Below are positions 39,496 through 49,995 of a stretch of 64,000 nucleotides of DNA, piece after piece. Both the position numbers and the translations under genes were made by a program. Each line of letters opens with the position of its first letter. Positions within the stretch are counted from its first letter, which is position 1. The notes beneath the pieces were generated by a model that was given only the letters and a program-made list of their open reading frames with translations, was not told the origin of the DNA and searched no databases. Source of the DNA: Todiramphus chloris collaris (taxonomy: Eukaryota > Chordata > Aves > Coraciiformes > Alcedinidae); NCBI GenBank assembly GCA_025345505.1, contig JANVCC010000125.1, positions 234,400 through 298,399 on the forward strand. Reading direction: 5' to 3'.

Positions 39496-40202
39496 AAATA
39501 AAAATGAATTAAGATCTTTGGTCTTACCACTACGGTAGTGACATCCATTCTCTGAGTCCTTTCCATTTGGAGCAATTTTGAGATAGAACACTGTTTTCTG
39601 AACTTTACCCAGTGCATGGCAACCTAACTAAAACGACTGAAGCATTAACATTTTAATTATGAAGATTTTATTCTGATTTTTTTTTCCCCAAGCCTGTAAC
39701 TTTTATTCTACCCTTTCCCAAGTGCCTTCCTCTGGCCTTTACACTTAGCCAGACACAGAAGCCCCTTGGTCTGCAGCACTTTTATTGCAGTAGGTTTTAA
39801 AGAAAACCAGACTAACCATTAATCGTCTCAGCTAAAAAGGGGTTCATTGGGAGGTAGTACTGCTGGTATTATTCTCATCAGTGTTGAAGACTACAGCATG
39901 TAAGAAGTGTGGAAAACATGTGTACTCTTTCACATGCAATTTACTCGTTCCACAAGTAAATGTGTATGATGGTGTCAGTTCAGCATCTTCTTTAGAGCCC
40001 CGAAGTCACTTGAGAAAGAATTCATACCATGGAAAATAGTATAGTGGGGGGTAAAGGTCTTTAACTTATATTTAATGTAATAAAGGGTAACTAGGCACTT
40101 GCATAGAGACTTAGGTTCTAAAAGCATAACATTCTTTGGGGGGGGTGAATGATAACAAGAACGCAGGATGCGTAAGAGCAACAACTGCATGAACATTATA
40201 GG

Positions 40203-40683
40203 TGTTGTCTTACAGCTTTAGGGCAAAAGCTTAAGTCCTGCAGTGACCTCTGTCCTGGTGCACTTGCAGCCCAATGATGCTTTACATCACAGAAGACGCC
40301 TGTGGTGTCCTGGCTCACTAGACCAGCATCACAGCAGTTTGGAGTCAGCCAGGGCAGCTGACTGAGTTGGCTCACAGCTCTATCCCAGACCACAAATGTC
40401 CTGCTCGGTATAAGGGGGGAATTTTGCTGAGGATGAGGGGGGTTTTCTGCTTGGGGTGTCCTGGTTCTGCTCCTGAGGACTGCCTTCCTGTTTCTTGTGA
40501 CCACCGTATGTTTGCTGGGTTGAGGATAACTTGGTTTCCTTTATTCTGGCATTGGTATTAGTTTGGCTGTTTCATTACATCTGTTTTCATCCCAACACAG
40601 GTTGAAATGAGTCTCCTCTCCTTCTCCCAATCCCCCTTCTAGGTTGGAGACGGGTCATCAGTTGATAGAACAACTGCTACACA
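40203..40683 (+). mobile_element. Probable retroviral LTR (ERVL-like), diverged
   Basis: The layout fits an avian ERVL-type LTR: a TGTTGT-like start at 40,203, accacaaatgtcctgctcgg followed by a TATAA word at 40,409, ctgcttggggtgtcctgg, ccgtatgtttgctgggttga, a ttatt-rich R/U5 part and tcccccttctaggttggaga near the end. The last bases (gctacaca) are roughly complementary to the start. I could not find a clear target-site duplication, so both ends are approximate. No internal viral genes are nearby. Confidence 0.42.
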
Positions 40684-40794
40684 GTTTTAGCCTTGGGTAT
40701 GGGCTAAATGTAGACAGTAGGTATAAAAAAAGGCCATTACTGGGGGCATTGTATCCAATTTTCTGGCAGGGCAGTTCAGCAGATATTAGTGTCC

Positions 40795-40875
40795 CCTGGA
40801 CTCTTTCCCTGGGCAAGCTGTAGGATTAGATGACCTTCTGGGGTCTGTTCCACTCTGTTTTCCTTTGGTTCTGTA
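40795..40875 (+). mobile_element. Possible diverged CR1 tail
   Basis: gattagatgaccttctgggg, tctgttccactctgttttcc and ggttctgtatc resemble a mutated CR1 3' end in + orientation. The similarity is partial. Confidence 0.4.
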
Positions 40876-43800
40876 TCATGCAGCTCACTGTAAGACTGTG
40901 CTATCAAGTTAAAAAAAAAAAAGCATGTTGTTTTTTTTCCTGCATGTAGAGGACAAGAGCATCTGCCAAAAGAACCTTTTGTAAAGCTGCAGCTGACCAC
41001 TGGCCTGTTGTGTTAAGGAAACTGGAATATTTGCATTTCCTGCTCTGTGAAAAACCAGCAAGATTTTAACACTGCTGCAGCTAAATACCATAAATCTTGA
41101 AATGAAAGCATATGTTTCTTTCACACATTCCCACTTTTATGCTTTAATTTGTCCCAGCCTACCTGAAGTGTTTTTACTCAAATTAGATCCGTTACTAGTA
41201 TAAAATTATAGCTGTGCTATTTATGTGATATAAAAAAAAAAAGGAAACAGAAATGTATCTGGGTATACTTAGGATTGGATATTTTTAGGATTGCTTCTTA
41301 ATCTTGCTGTGAAAATATAATGCAATATGGAAGAGAAGAGATGATGCTGTTACAGTAGTAATACAGGCCATCACGGATCAAAAAAAAAGGATACAAGAAT
41401 GAATATTAAAACTCCAATTATTCATGTTGTTTAGAACACTGCATTTGTTTTATACTACAATCAAGAATACGGCACATTTGTGTAACACATTCTGCTTACT
41501 GAAAAACAAACAGAAACGGAGACATTTTTAACTGCCTATTGTATCACAGGCACGGAAGACCTGTGGTAAAACACCAGAAAAATAAAAATATCACAGTAAT
41601 GAATGAAAAAAAAAATTAAGTAGCTGAGAAACTTACAGCTAGGGACCAATTTGTTCTTTAGGATTGCAAGACTAATTTTCAGGACTTGCTGCAGCAGCAA
41701 AGTTGAGATTCAGGATGAATGCATCAATTACTACCTACTAATGCCATAAAGATACCTTCAGCTTCTCAAGGTAATTTAAAAGCCCCATTCATATCCTGCT
41801 TTTCAAGCATTGCACTTTTGCTTGAGCTGTATAAAAGGTTAACTTTTCAAAAGTCAATAAAACTTAACAGTTTCCTTAAGAAAACAGAAGTGGTTTCCCT
41901 GGGAAGTATTACATTCTAATTCTCCACTAATTAAAATAAATAAATCTATCTCGAGGCATGTGAGTAAGGCCCAGAACTGAGGGATTAGCCCACTGATGTA
42001 TTATTTTTAAGGAAATGTGGTCTGGATGCATTTTAAGCCTTACTAAGCATTTCTTAACCAAGCTTACGTCCGTGGCCGTTCGCTGCCAAAATAAGACAGT
42101 GCATCAATAAAATTAAAGCTATTGATTTTTGGTGACTTGTTTTTGAGAAAAATGTATTTCTCAATTTACGTCCCAGAACCGCATTAAGTCAAGATCCCAA
42201 ATTATTAAGGAAAATGATTGGGTGAGGGAGGGAAACTACGTTTTTAATTAAAATCTTTTAGCGGGAAGGCATAGGCATATTTTTGTCTTACCATTTCACT
42301 CTGTAGACTGATCTAGAATGAAACAGTCCTGCTTCTCACTTTCCCTCAGCTGGGAAAGCTTAGTATGTGGACAGGAGCACCGTGATACCACGAACATACG
42401 GTCAGGACTATTGTTTCCCAACTGAGCTCTAAATTAAAAATCTGAAATCAGGTCACTCTCACCCACTGAATTCTCAGGCACGCTCTGTTGGCTGCTTGGT
42501 TTGATTTCTTTTTTTTATCAGTGACTTCTCTTTCTCTTCTCCCAACCACAGCTCCTTTTTCCACCCCCCAAAGCAACAGCTCTCTCAGCTCCTATCTTGC
42601 TTTATTCTAGGTGTTCTGTCTTGTTTCCACAACAAAATATAAGACTTGAAAAACTGTACAACTGCTCTTTAAGTCTCAAAACTTATACAATGGCCAGAGC
42701 GTGTTCTTTCTCCTGAGATTTATTAGTGCTCAAATATTTTTAAAAGAAGTAACTAGATTGGATACTTCTGTAGATTTTTTTTTTCATGTTAAACCATAAA
42801 AATTCCGATTCATTCTTTGCAATTCTAACCTGTCCTTCCAGAGCTTTTTTAAACAGGGTAAACTGATTTTCATCTCTTAAGGTGAAGTTCTGAAATTCTC
42901 TAGCCTGTTTAAACACTCCCAAAGCTGGATGCAATAAAGGAGGCTGTAAGACAGCTAATAAGGTATGACCTTACAACTGTAAAACTAACACGAGGGGTTG
43001 GGACAACTGTTGTCTACCGAGTCTCCCCTTATCTCTGTGTAACGCTGCCGGATGCTGTGCTCACTCAGCATGTCAACAATCCATGATACAAATATTGTTT
43101 TCCTCCTGCAGTGAGACAATTCACGGGAGGATGAACCTTGGTAAAACATTTTCAGCCATACTTCCATCCAGACCCCTTTGTCTCGAATAGAGAAATAAAT
43201 ATATGGCTATATATTCCATGTAATTACTCTAAAACAGCATTATTCCAAAGAACTCTAGATCACTGTTCTAATGCAGTACCATATCAGGCACTTCAAGTTA
43301 CAGTTCAAGTCTGATATAAAGGAAAACCTAAAAGTGAAATCACTGCTACTGAAATGGAAATTATCTTGTCTATTTACTGTCTAAAGCTAGAAATGATCAA
43401 CTTCAAGATACAGTTTGTTTGCTTACTGCAGAAATGTAAAGTAAGTTTAAGTAAGGAAACATTTTATTTTAAAATATAAGACCCAACCACAACGATCAGA
43501 AGTCCCATTAGAACTGAATTTACCATGTGGCAGATTTAAAGAGTGATTTTCTTGTGAGACAAAATTAATTACGACAGTAACACAACTCTGTCCTGCCACC
43601 ACAGGTACTCTCTTTCCCTGTTACTAATAATTATCAATATATACACGGGTGAAATATTTTTCACAGCTGTTTTGCTATCTGCTATTACACCATTCAGCAA
43701 TGAGATACATATGTAATGCTCACATCAACATTTCAGTGTGGAGCTGGTCTTGATAGGAGGCTTTGAAAGCGTTGGGACCTTAGAAAACAGAACTATTTTG

Positions 43801-44870
43801 TGTTAGAAGTGCAAATGACAGCGTTTGGAGCTAGGCATAAAAACACACCAGCCTTTCCAGCAAGTGCCAGCGAGCTGAGCAAACCTCTGATGGCAACTCT
43901 TTGATGATGCTGTTTCAGTGCTTAACTCTCTGCCTCACAAAAGATACCCAGAACGCAGGACACCGAAAACATTTTGCACTACTTGATCCTTCCATCGCAG
44001 GACATGTGCCTGGCAAAGTGGGAGCACTTAAAAAATGCAGGTTTCACAGGCTGATTTGTCTGTGTGCTGTGAGCAGGGGCTGAGTCTCGCTGTTTCTCCT
44101 GGCGAGTTTGGTTTGTGTTGCAGAAGGGGCAGGAGGAGCACGCTCCCACTGCTGAATAAAGATGAAGGGGTTAGAATGCTGGAGATGAACACTTCTTCTT
44201 TCCCCCAACGGTTCCTTTGTGGCTCTCCTACAGCTGCCACTTGGCTCCGTAAGCTCACTTCAGATGTGCGGACTCCTGGAGGTCACTTAAGTGTCATTAT
44301 TTTGTGTGTGCTTTGCTCTCAGCGTAGTCTGCTTGGGAAGTGTGTTCTGGCTCGCTCTTGCAGAAGGAGCTGGTGCAGCTGAGCACCTGGACTAAAAACC
44401 CCATCTCTTGGCATTTTAAACAAGACTTTTTTTTCTTTTTTTTTTTTTTACTTTTCCCCAAAAGAAAAGCAGGCATTTTACAGTCATCCCTTCTGCCTCT
44501 TAGGAGAAGCTTAAGAAATGCTTTTGTTTCATTATTGCGTCGGAGTTAACTGTGTTTAAAAGCTAATGCAATCAACTACCATCACCAACTGGCCTCTATT
44601 GTGTCATCACTTTAGTTTACCCTAGCTCTCTGAGGATCTGAGCAGTCTGAACAATATTTCCTGACACAATATCAGAAGAAACTATCTACAGTTTTCATGC
44701 AGAATACTGGAAGAAATGGGCCATGGGTAGATGAGAAAAGAAGTATTGCAGAAAATAGTGGTACATAAAACATGCTAAAGCAGGAGATTTCTTTTGGGTC
44801 TGGAGTAGATAATATCCTTCATCCTTAATAGTCACTTGTTCCACTAGATAACAAGGCAAAATATAATTGA
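40876..44870. other. Intergenic, no gene recognised
   Basis: AT-rich unique sequence with short homopolymers, including T8-C-T14 at 44,427-44,449. No supportable exon, RNA gene or dispersed repeat. Confidence 0.55.
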
Positions 44871-45225
44871 GTCCTACACCTCGCCAGGAGCAGGACTCTC
44901 CACTTGCCCTTGCTGAACTTCAGGAGGTTCCCCTCTGCCCATCTCTCCAGCCTGCCCAGCTCTCTCTGGATGGCAGCACAGCTCTGGTGTCCCAGCCACT
45001 CCTCCCAGTTGGGTACCACCAGCAATAAAGGGTCCTCTCCATCCCTCCTCCCGGGCTGTTGATGAAGATGTTGAACCAGACTGGACCCAGCGCTGACCCC
45101 TGGGGAGCACCAGTGGTGACAGGTCACCGGCCGGATGCTGCGCCATGGGTCACAACCCTCTGAGCTCTGCTGGGCAGCCAGTTCTCTGCCCTTCTCACTG
45201 CCTGCTCCTCTCACCCACGCTCCCT
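44871..45225 (-). mobile_element. CR1 LINE reverse-transcriptase fragment, reverse orientation
   Basis: On the minus strand the sequence encodes recognisable C-terminal reverse-transcriptase pieces, including RLERWAEGNLLKFSKGK and, in another frame, PRGQRWVQSG. The frame changes show it is decayed. The fragment ends on both sides in unique DNA and has no 3' tail, so it is an internal piece of a CR1 element. Confidence 0.9.
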
Positions 45226-46446
45226 GATAGCTACAATACAGGATCAAGAAAGGAGTAGTAAAGAAGCATTTATATCCAAATATAACACAAGAGAAAAAGA
45301 ACATATATATAAAAAATGATAATATTGTCATCATGATAATATTGATATCTTTTGCTTCATTAGAACTATAGGGAGCAATAACTATAGAATATATTACTAT
45401 AAAACTATATTAGCAAGTAAAGGAAAATGTCAACATTTAGATTTTTAATAAATACATGTACAAAACCCATTCTGTGACAGAGAGCTGTAAAATCGTCGCA
45501 TTTTATTTAAAACAAAATTAGAAAAGACTTGGAATCTCACAAAATACTTTGGAGCAGAGAAAATAAAGTTTGCCACGATGTCAACAGGCACGTGATATGA
45601 TCAAGGCACATGATATGATCAAGGTACATGTGCGTGCAGCTCCAGGACTGCGTGCCCACAGTGAAGCTGCCAGTGGTGAAATGCCTAAAGGAAAGGGGAA
45701 AGCCCTTCAGATCATGGCACACGTGAAGATAATGAAAAGGGTGCTGAACTCACTGTAATGTATTGCCTCAATTACCTCACTAGAAATGGGAGAGACTCTT
45801 CTGATGCAGTGCATTAGCTTAAAGACCTAAAAAGGCCAGTAAGGTGGAATGCTAAAATTTGCCTGCTGCAGATGATTTATTCTTTTTATTCTGCATGTCT
45901 CATACATTCTGCATTATGTGTTTCACTGGGATACCACAAGTTCAGGCCGGGAAAAGTCTACCAACCCACTTTTCAGCTCTCTGGAAGATGGTGGTTCAAG
46001 AAAACGCTTTTTATCATGACTGTTGCACTTAAGATTTTGAAGGAGGGTGCAATGATACACTGGAAGGACTGTTTGGAATTAGCCATTATCATTAATGTGC
46101 TAACCAAAAGATTATGGCAAAATCCTAACGTCAAAGGCAAAAGATACAAGGAGATGCAGTCTAAAATTCAGCTACACTTGATGGAAAACTGGTGTTAATC
46201 ATTGGGTTATGTCTAGGAATAGAGATGTATCTAACTCTAGAGCTAGTGCCTAAAGCAAATAAAAAATATTTTCTCCTTACAAGAGCTGAAGAACATAATG
46301 AATTCTCTGCCAGCAGCTTCCCAGCAGCCACACCTACCGAGCAAACTAACTTCCTGAGACTACCGCTTGCATCTAGACCACGGAGCGGGCGTGCATAAAA
46401 ATCCCAGTTTGGTTTGCTGTTGGAGAGTGATAAACACACTTAAATC
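45226..46446. other. Intergenic, nothing but a short tandem repeat
   Basis: AT-rich unique sequence with the 18-bp duplication at 45,587-45,622. Short open frames only. Confidence 0.55.
45587..45630. repeat. 18-bp tandem repeat, 2.4 copies
   Basis: Units ggcacgtgatatgatcaa (45,587-45,604) and ggcacatgatatgatcaa (45,605-45,622) differ at one base and are followed by a partial ggtacatg. Confidence 0.93.
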
Positions 46447-46997
46447 CAGGGAGGGTCTCCTCCCCCTCTGCTCTGTACTGGTGCCACCACATCTGGAGTG
46501 TTGTGTCCAGTTCTGGGCTCCCCAGTTCAAGAGGGACAGGGAAATACTGGAGAGAGTGCAATGGAGGCCACGAGGATGCTGCAGGGACTGGAACATCTCT
46601 CTGGGGAGGACGGGCTGAGAGCCCTGGGGCTGTTCAGCCTGGAGAAGAGAAGCCTGAGAGGGGATCTGATGAATGGTTCCAAATCTCTGCAGGGTGGGGG
46701 CAAGGAGAAGGGGCCAGGGTCTTGTCAGTGGTGCCCTGGGGCAGGACAAGGGGCAATGGGCACAAACTGGAACCCAGGAAGTTCCAGCTCAACAGGAGGA
46801 GAAACTTCTTCACTGTGAGGGTGATGGAGCCTGGCCCAGGCTGCCCAGAGAGGCTGTGGAGTCTCCTTCTCTGGAGCCTTTCCAACCCCCCTGGCTCTGT
46901 TCCTGTGTGGGCTGCCCTGGGTGCCCCTGCTCTGGCAGGGGGGTTGGGCTCGATGCTCTCCAGAGCTCCCTTCCAACCCCTACCAGTCTGTGATTCT
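46447..46997 (+). mobile_element. CR1 LINE 3' fragment (~550 bp), relatively young
   Basis: Continuous CR1 3' end in + orientation: gggagggtctcctccccctc, ctctgtactggtgccacc, gttcaagagggacaggga, ctggagaagagaagcctgag, ggggcaatgggcacaaactgg, then the 227-base 3' block and tail tctgtgattctatga. Its last 227 bases match 11,205-11,431 at about 97% with no length difference. Translated pieces such as LFSLEKRSLRGDL and FFTVR are CR1 ORF2 remnants; a frame over 46,503-47,009 stays open but is only a LINE fragment. Confidence 0.95.
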
Positions 46998-48689
46998 ATG
47001 AAGTCATGAATTTTAAAAGGTTGGACTCATGACTTTTAAACATTTGTGAATACTGAAGCTAATGCTTACTGGGCAGTTCCTTGATCAAGCTGCTTTTCAA
47101 GGTTTGTATAGATTTCAGTAGCAAGAAGGCAATCAATCCTTAAGATGGTGGTGGTTTCTGCCTTTCCTGGGAAGCAAGATCTACGCTCAGCAGGTTTTTC
47201 CCAGCTAACTACATCCTAGGCTGCTTTCTATGGCCCGAGGCTCATAATTTCCCCTCCTTTCTGTCCTCCTGGTGTTTTATTACATCCCAGTGAATTTCAC
47301 TGGAGAAAATAACGTGCTGCACTTGCTACGTGCAGGTTTGAGTTCGAACAATATGGTAAAAGGTGGATAATTTCATAATTCCCATACTATTATAGACCTG
47401 GTAAGAAACAAGTCTTGAGACTTGCAGTAAATCTTTATTTTAAGCCAGAGGGAATTGGTATAATTTAGAAAGAAATACTGTGGTTTCTTGAAACACCAAA
47501 TGTTTATTTAGTCATTTACCAGGGAGAATATGACTCCTTCCTAGAAAGGTACACTGTGTTTTATACCATTTTGAATAATACAGCTGCCTTTCTAAATGAG
47601 GTCCTGGATGCTATAAGAGGGAGTTTAAATCTATTTTTGGCTTTACTGGCAAAGATAGGGATTGTTTTGCTCTTGGCCATTCAATAAAGATGCCACTCCT
47701 ACGTATAGCTGTACATCAAAGTTGTACAGATGGACATCACCAGAGTTGTACACGTCTGGCTGCATTTCAGTAGTTTTATATAAAGCATGTATAGGGAAGG
47801 GTGAAATAAAGCAGTAATCATAAGCCAGCTTCTTCCAGTTGCTCGCATGTTTTGGTTGTATCCGTCAAGCTCCACGTCATGCAAGGGAATTTTTAAAATC
47901 AAACTTTGTAAATCTGTTTCTGTGCACGCTGGGTCAAGATTTATTTGGAAGGGTTGTAGAGGGAATGTAAATCAGGCATATTTCATATTGCAACACAGCA
48001 GACATTGTTTTATGAGATATCCCAGCCTGTAAAATACAACAAGAAATGAGATACCTTAAATATATGGTCCTTCTGTTTTAAGGGTGAAACAGCATATGGA
48101 ATTCTGAGGCGGGAGTCTTAACCTCTGCTGCCAAGCTGGGAGTGAATGATGTCTCATGCTAGTTTTTTTTTTTTTCCCCCCAGAACTTTTTTTCCTCCCC
48201 ATCTTGCAAGGGTGCGACTAAGATACACCGCAAACCTCGTTCTGCTTTGTTTTTCCTCCACGAAATACAGAAGCAAACGTGTGATTATTTGATTCACAGA
48301 GATAAGAATACTTTCAGTGGCCTTTTAACTGTGCTTATTGAAAGTTCATCAGCTTTCCCAGTAAATGTTGGTTTAATACGTTGCTTCAGCATTATGGTTT
48401 GGGCTTCGGCGCTTCAGTAACTCTCCTGTTTTGCCCTCGTGCTCTGCTGGAGAACAGTTGGTCTTGCTCCCCCCTTGGGGGGAATCAGTGAGGGTTCATT
48501 GATGAAACACCTGAAATCTACCAAGGAAGCTAGGTAAAGCCTCGAAGCTGAGGATCAAAGGGAACAACCATCTAATATAACATATATATGCACTGAAAAA
48601 GAAAAAAAAAAGAGGAAAATTGGCTTAAGCAAGGTCTTAAACTTTGCACCTCTTTCTATTAGGCTGCTACTGAATCAGAAACCCCCCTA
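46998..48689. other. Upstream flank of KHDRBS3, no gene recognised
   Basis: AT-leaning unique DNA between the last CR1 copy and the CpG island, with short T-runs near 48,162. No exon or RNA gene could be supported. Confidence 0.6.
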
Positions 48690-48880
48690 CAATGGCCCAT
48701 CGGAAGGGAGGTTTTTCCCGGCCGGTACCCATGAAGCACTTTACATCACTAGAGGCGTTAGGGAAAAAAAGCCGGAGAAATCAGAATACGCCTGCTTGCG
48801 GAAGGGGGGAAAACAACAACAACTTAAATTCGCGGGTTTCCTCCCCCCTTTAAAACCAAACCTCGCCTTTGCTCGCTCCC

Positions 48881-48960
48881 GCTGCCCCGGCGAGGGGAAC
48901 GGGAGGCCGGAGAGCGCTGCCCCGGCGACGGGAACGGGAGGCCGGAGAGCGCTGCCCTGG
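48881..48960. repeat. 35-bp tandem duplication in the CpG island
   Basis: Two 35-bp copies (48,881-48,915 and 48,916-48,950) differ at one base and are followed by the start of a third (gctgccctgg). The unit starts gctgccccggcga. It lies about 500-570 bases upstream of the predicted transcription start. Confidence 0.9.
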
Positions 48961-49214
48961 CTCCCCCCCGAGCCCTTCCCCGCTCCCCTCTCCCCCAGCC
49001 CCGCTCGAGGCACCCCCGCGGACCCGCTGCCGGCGCGCCGAGGCACCCAGAGGGGAAGGGCGGCAGCGACCCTCCCGGGAGAGGGCCCAGCCGGGGCTGT
49101 GAGCGGGAGAACCCGGCGGCCCGGCAGCTCCATCTCCCGCTGCCCGAGAGCGGCCGCCACACAGCCTCTCCCTCAGCGACGCGACCGCCGGCGGTCGCCA
49201 GGCGGAGAAGCACC

Positions 49215-49456
49215 AAGAAGAAGCGACGGCCAATCAGAACCTGCGGCTGGCCCCTGACTGACAAGCCGCGCCAGCCAATAGGAGCCCGTCTCTCGAGTAG
49301 GCGGGAGTGATAGCGGACAGGGCTCTGCTGTCACCGCCCATCGGGAGGAGCCGGGGAGCGGGGGGGGAGGGTACGGGGCGTGGCTTCCGGCCGGCTGGTG
49401 GGCGTGGCCTTATCAGGGGTATTTAAACCTGCGCGGCGGGGCTGAGCCCCTCAGTC
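49215..49456 (+). promoter_or_regulatory. KHDRBS3: KHDRBS3 core and proximal promoter
   Basis: Elements in order are: CCAATCAG at 49,230; a second CCAAT at 49,275 (both forward, NF-Y type); a G-run cluster at 49,353-49,378; GGGGCGTGG at 49,375 and GGTGGGCGTGGC at 49,398 (Sp/KLF type); TTATCAG at 49,410 (GATA word on the minus strand); TATTTAAA at 49,420; and the initiator-like TCAGTC at 49,451-49,456. The spacing from the TATA-like T to the initiator A is 33 bases, close to the usual 30-31. It lies about 0.45 kb upstream of the KHDRBS3 start codon, inside the CpG island. The motifs are seen directly; factor binding is inferred. Confidence 0.75.
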
Positions 49457-49907
49457 GGCGCAGCGCCGCGTGAAGGGAGCGGCGGCTGTTTTGCGCTCGC
49501 CGTCTCACGGTCTCCTTTTTTTATTCCTTCGACGCGCGCGTGTGCGGGAGGAGCCGTCCCGCTTGGGTTCAGCGGCTCCCGGGCCGCGTTTCTTCCTCCT
49601 CAGCATCCCCCTCCCCGGCCCCGTGAGATTCCGCAGAGAGATTTCCCCGCGTCCCCTGCTCGCTTGTGCGGGGCGCCGTCCCCGCTGCCCGGTCCCCGCT
49701 CCTTCCTTCCCCGCTCCGAGCGCGGGGCTTGCGGCGCTTCCCTCTGGATGCGTCCCCGCAGCCCCGGGCGGGAGGCGGCCAGGGGGAAGCGCTGCCTCCG
49801 GGGATTTACCGCCGTCTGGGACTCGCAGCCGCGCCGCCGCCTCCGCCTCCCTCTTACCCGCCGGGTCACCCGGCGCCCCGGCTCCGCTGCCGCTCCGGGC
49901 CGCCGCC
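49453..49907 (+). other. KHDRBS3: KHDRBS3 5' UTR (predicted)
   Basis: This is the predicted leader of about 455 nt from the initiator-like A at 49,453 to the base before the start codon. It is very GC-rich and contains a single ATG, at 49,748, which is out of frame and in a weak context (T at -3, C at +4). The main reading frame is open through the whole leader but has no ATG. The transcription start is inferred only from the TATA and initiator words, so the 5' boundary could shift by tens of bases. Confidence 0.6.
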
Positions 49908-49995
49908 ATGGACGAGAAGTACTTGCCCGAGCTGATGGCGGAGAAGGACTCGCTGGACCCGTCCTTCACCCACGCTCTGCGCCTGGTCAACCAAG
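49908..49995 (+). CDS. KHDRBS3: KHDRBS3 (SLM2/T-STAR) first coding exon, partial gene
   Basis: The exon encodes 29 complete codons beginning [18 protein letters not shown] and ending THALRLVNQ, then one base (G) of a split codon before the donor GTGAGG at 49,996 (phase 1). This is the N-terminus of KHDRBS3, a STAR-family KH-domain RNA-binding protein that acts in the nucleus to regulate alternative splicing. The exon covers the start of the Qua1 dimerisation region; the KH and Qua2 domains must lie downstream of the window. The THALRLVNQ end separates it from the paralogue KHDRBS2, which has VHASRLLAE-like residues there. The start is the ATG at 49,908, in a near-ideal Kozak context (gccgccATGg). 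The frame is open upstream back to a TGA at 49,443, but it contains no other in-frame ATG. The split G fits the next residue being Glu, as in known orthologues. Residue 2 is Asp, where the mammalian protein, as I recall it, has Glu. Confidence 0.95.

Larger units (their letters stand above)
33231..40202. other. Intergenic, no gene recognised
   Basis: Seven kilobases of mainly AT-leaning unique DNA. It includes a CpG-retaining segment with an octamer word (~34,230-34,440), a GC-balanced unclassified stretch at about 36,980-37,290 and a T23 tract at 39,473-39,495. Open frames are short and without domains; no RNA gene was recognised. Confidence 0.55.

Noticed and set aside
46503..47009. 168-codon + strand frame
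   Set aside because: Entirely within a 5'-truncated CR1 LINE copy.
1..48690. miR-30b/miR-30d cluster, which lies between ZFAT and KHDRBS3 in mammals
   Set aside because: The mature word tgtaaacatcc was not seen on either strand, so it probably lies farther upstream.
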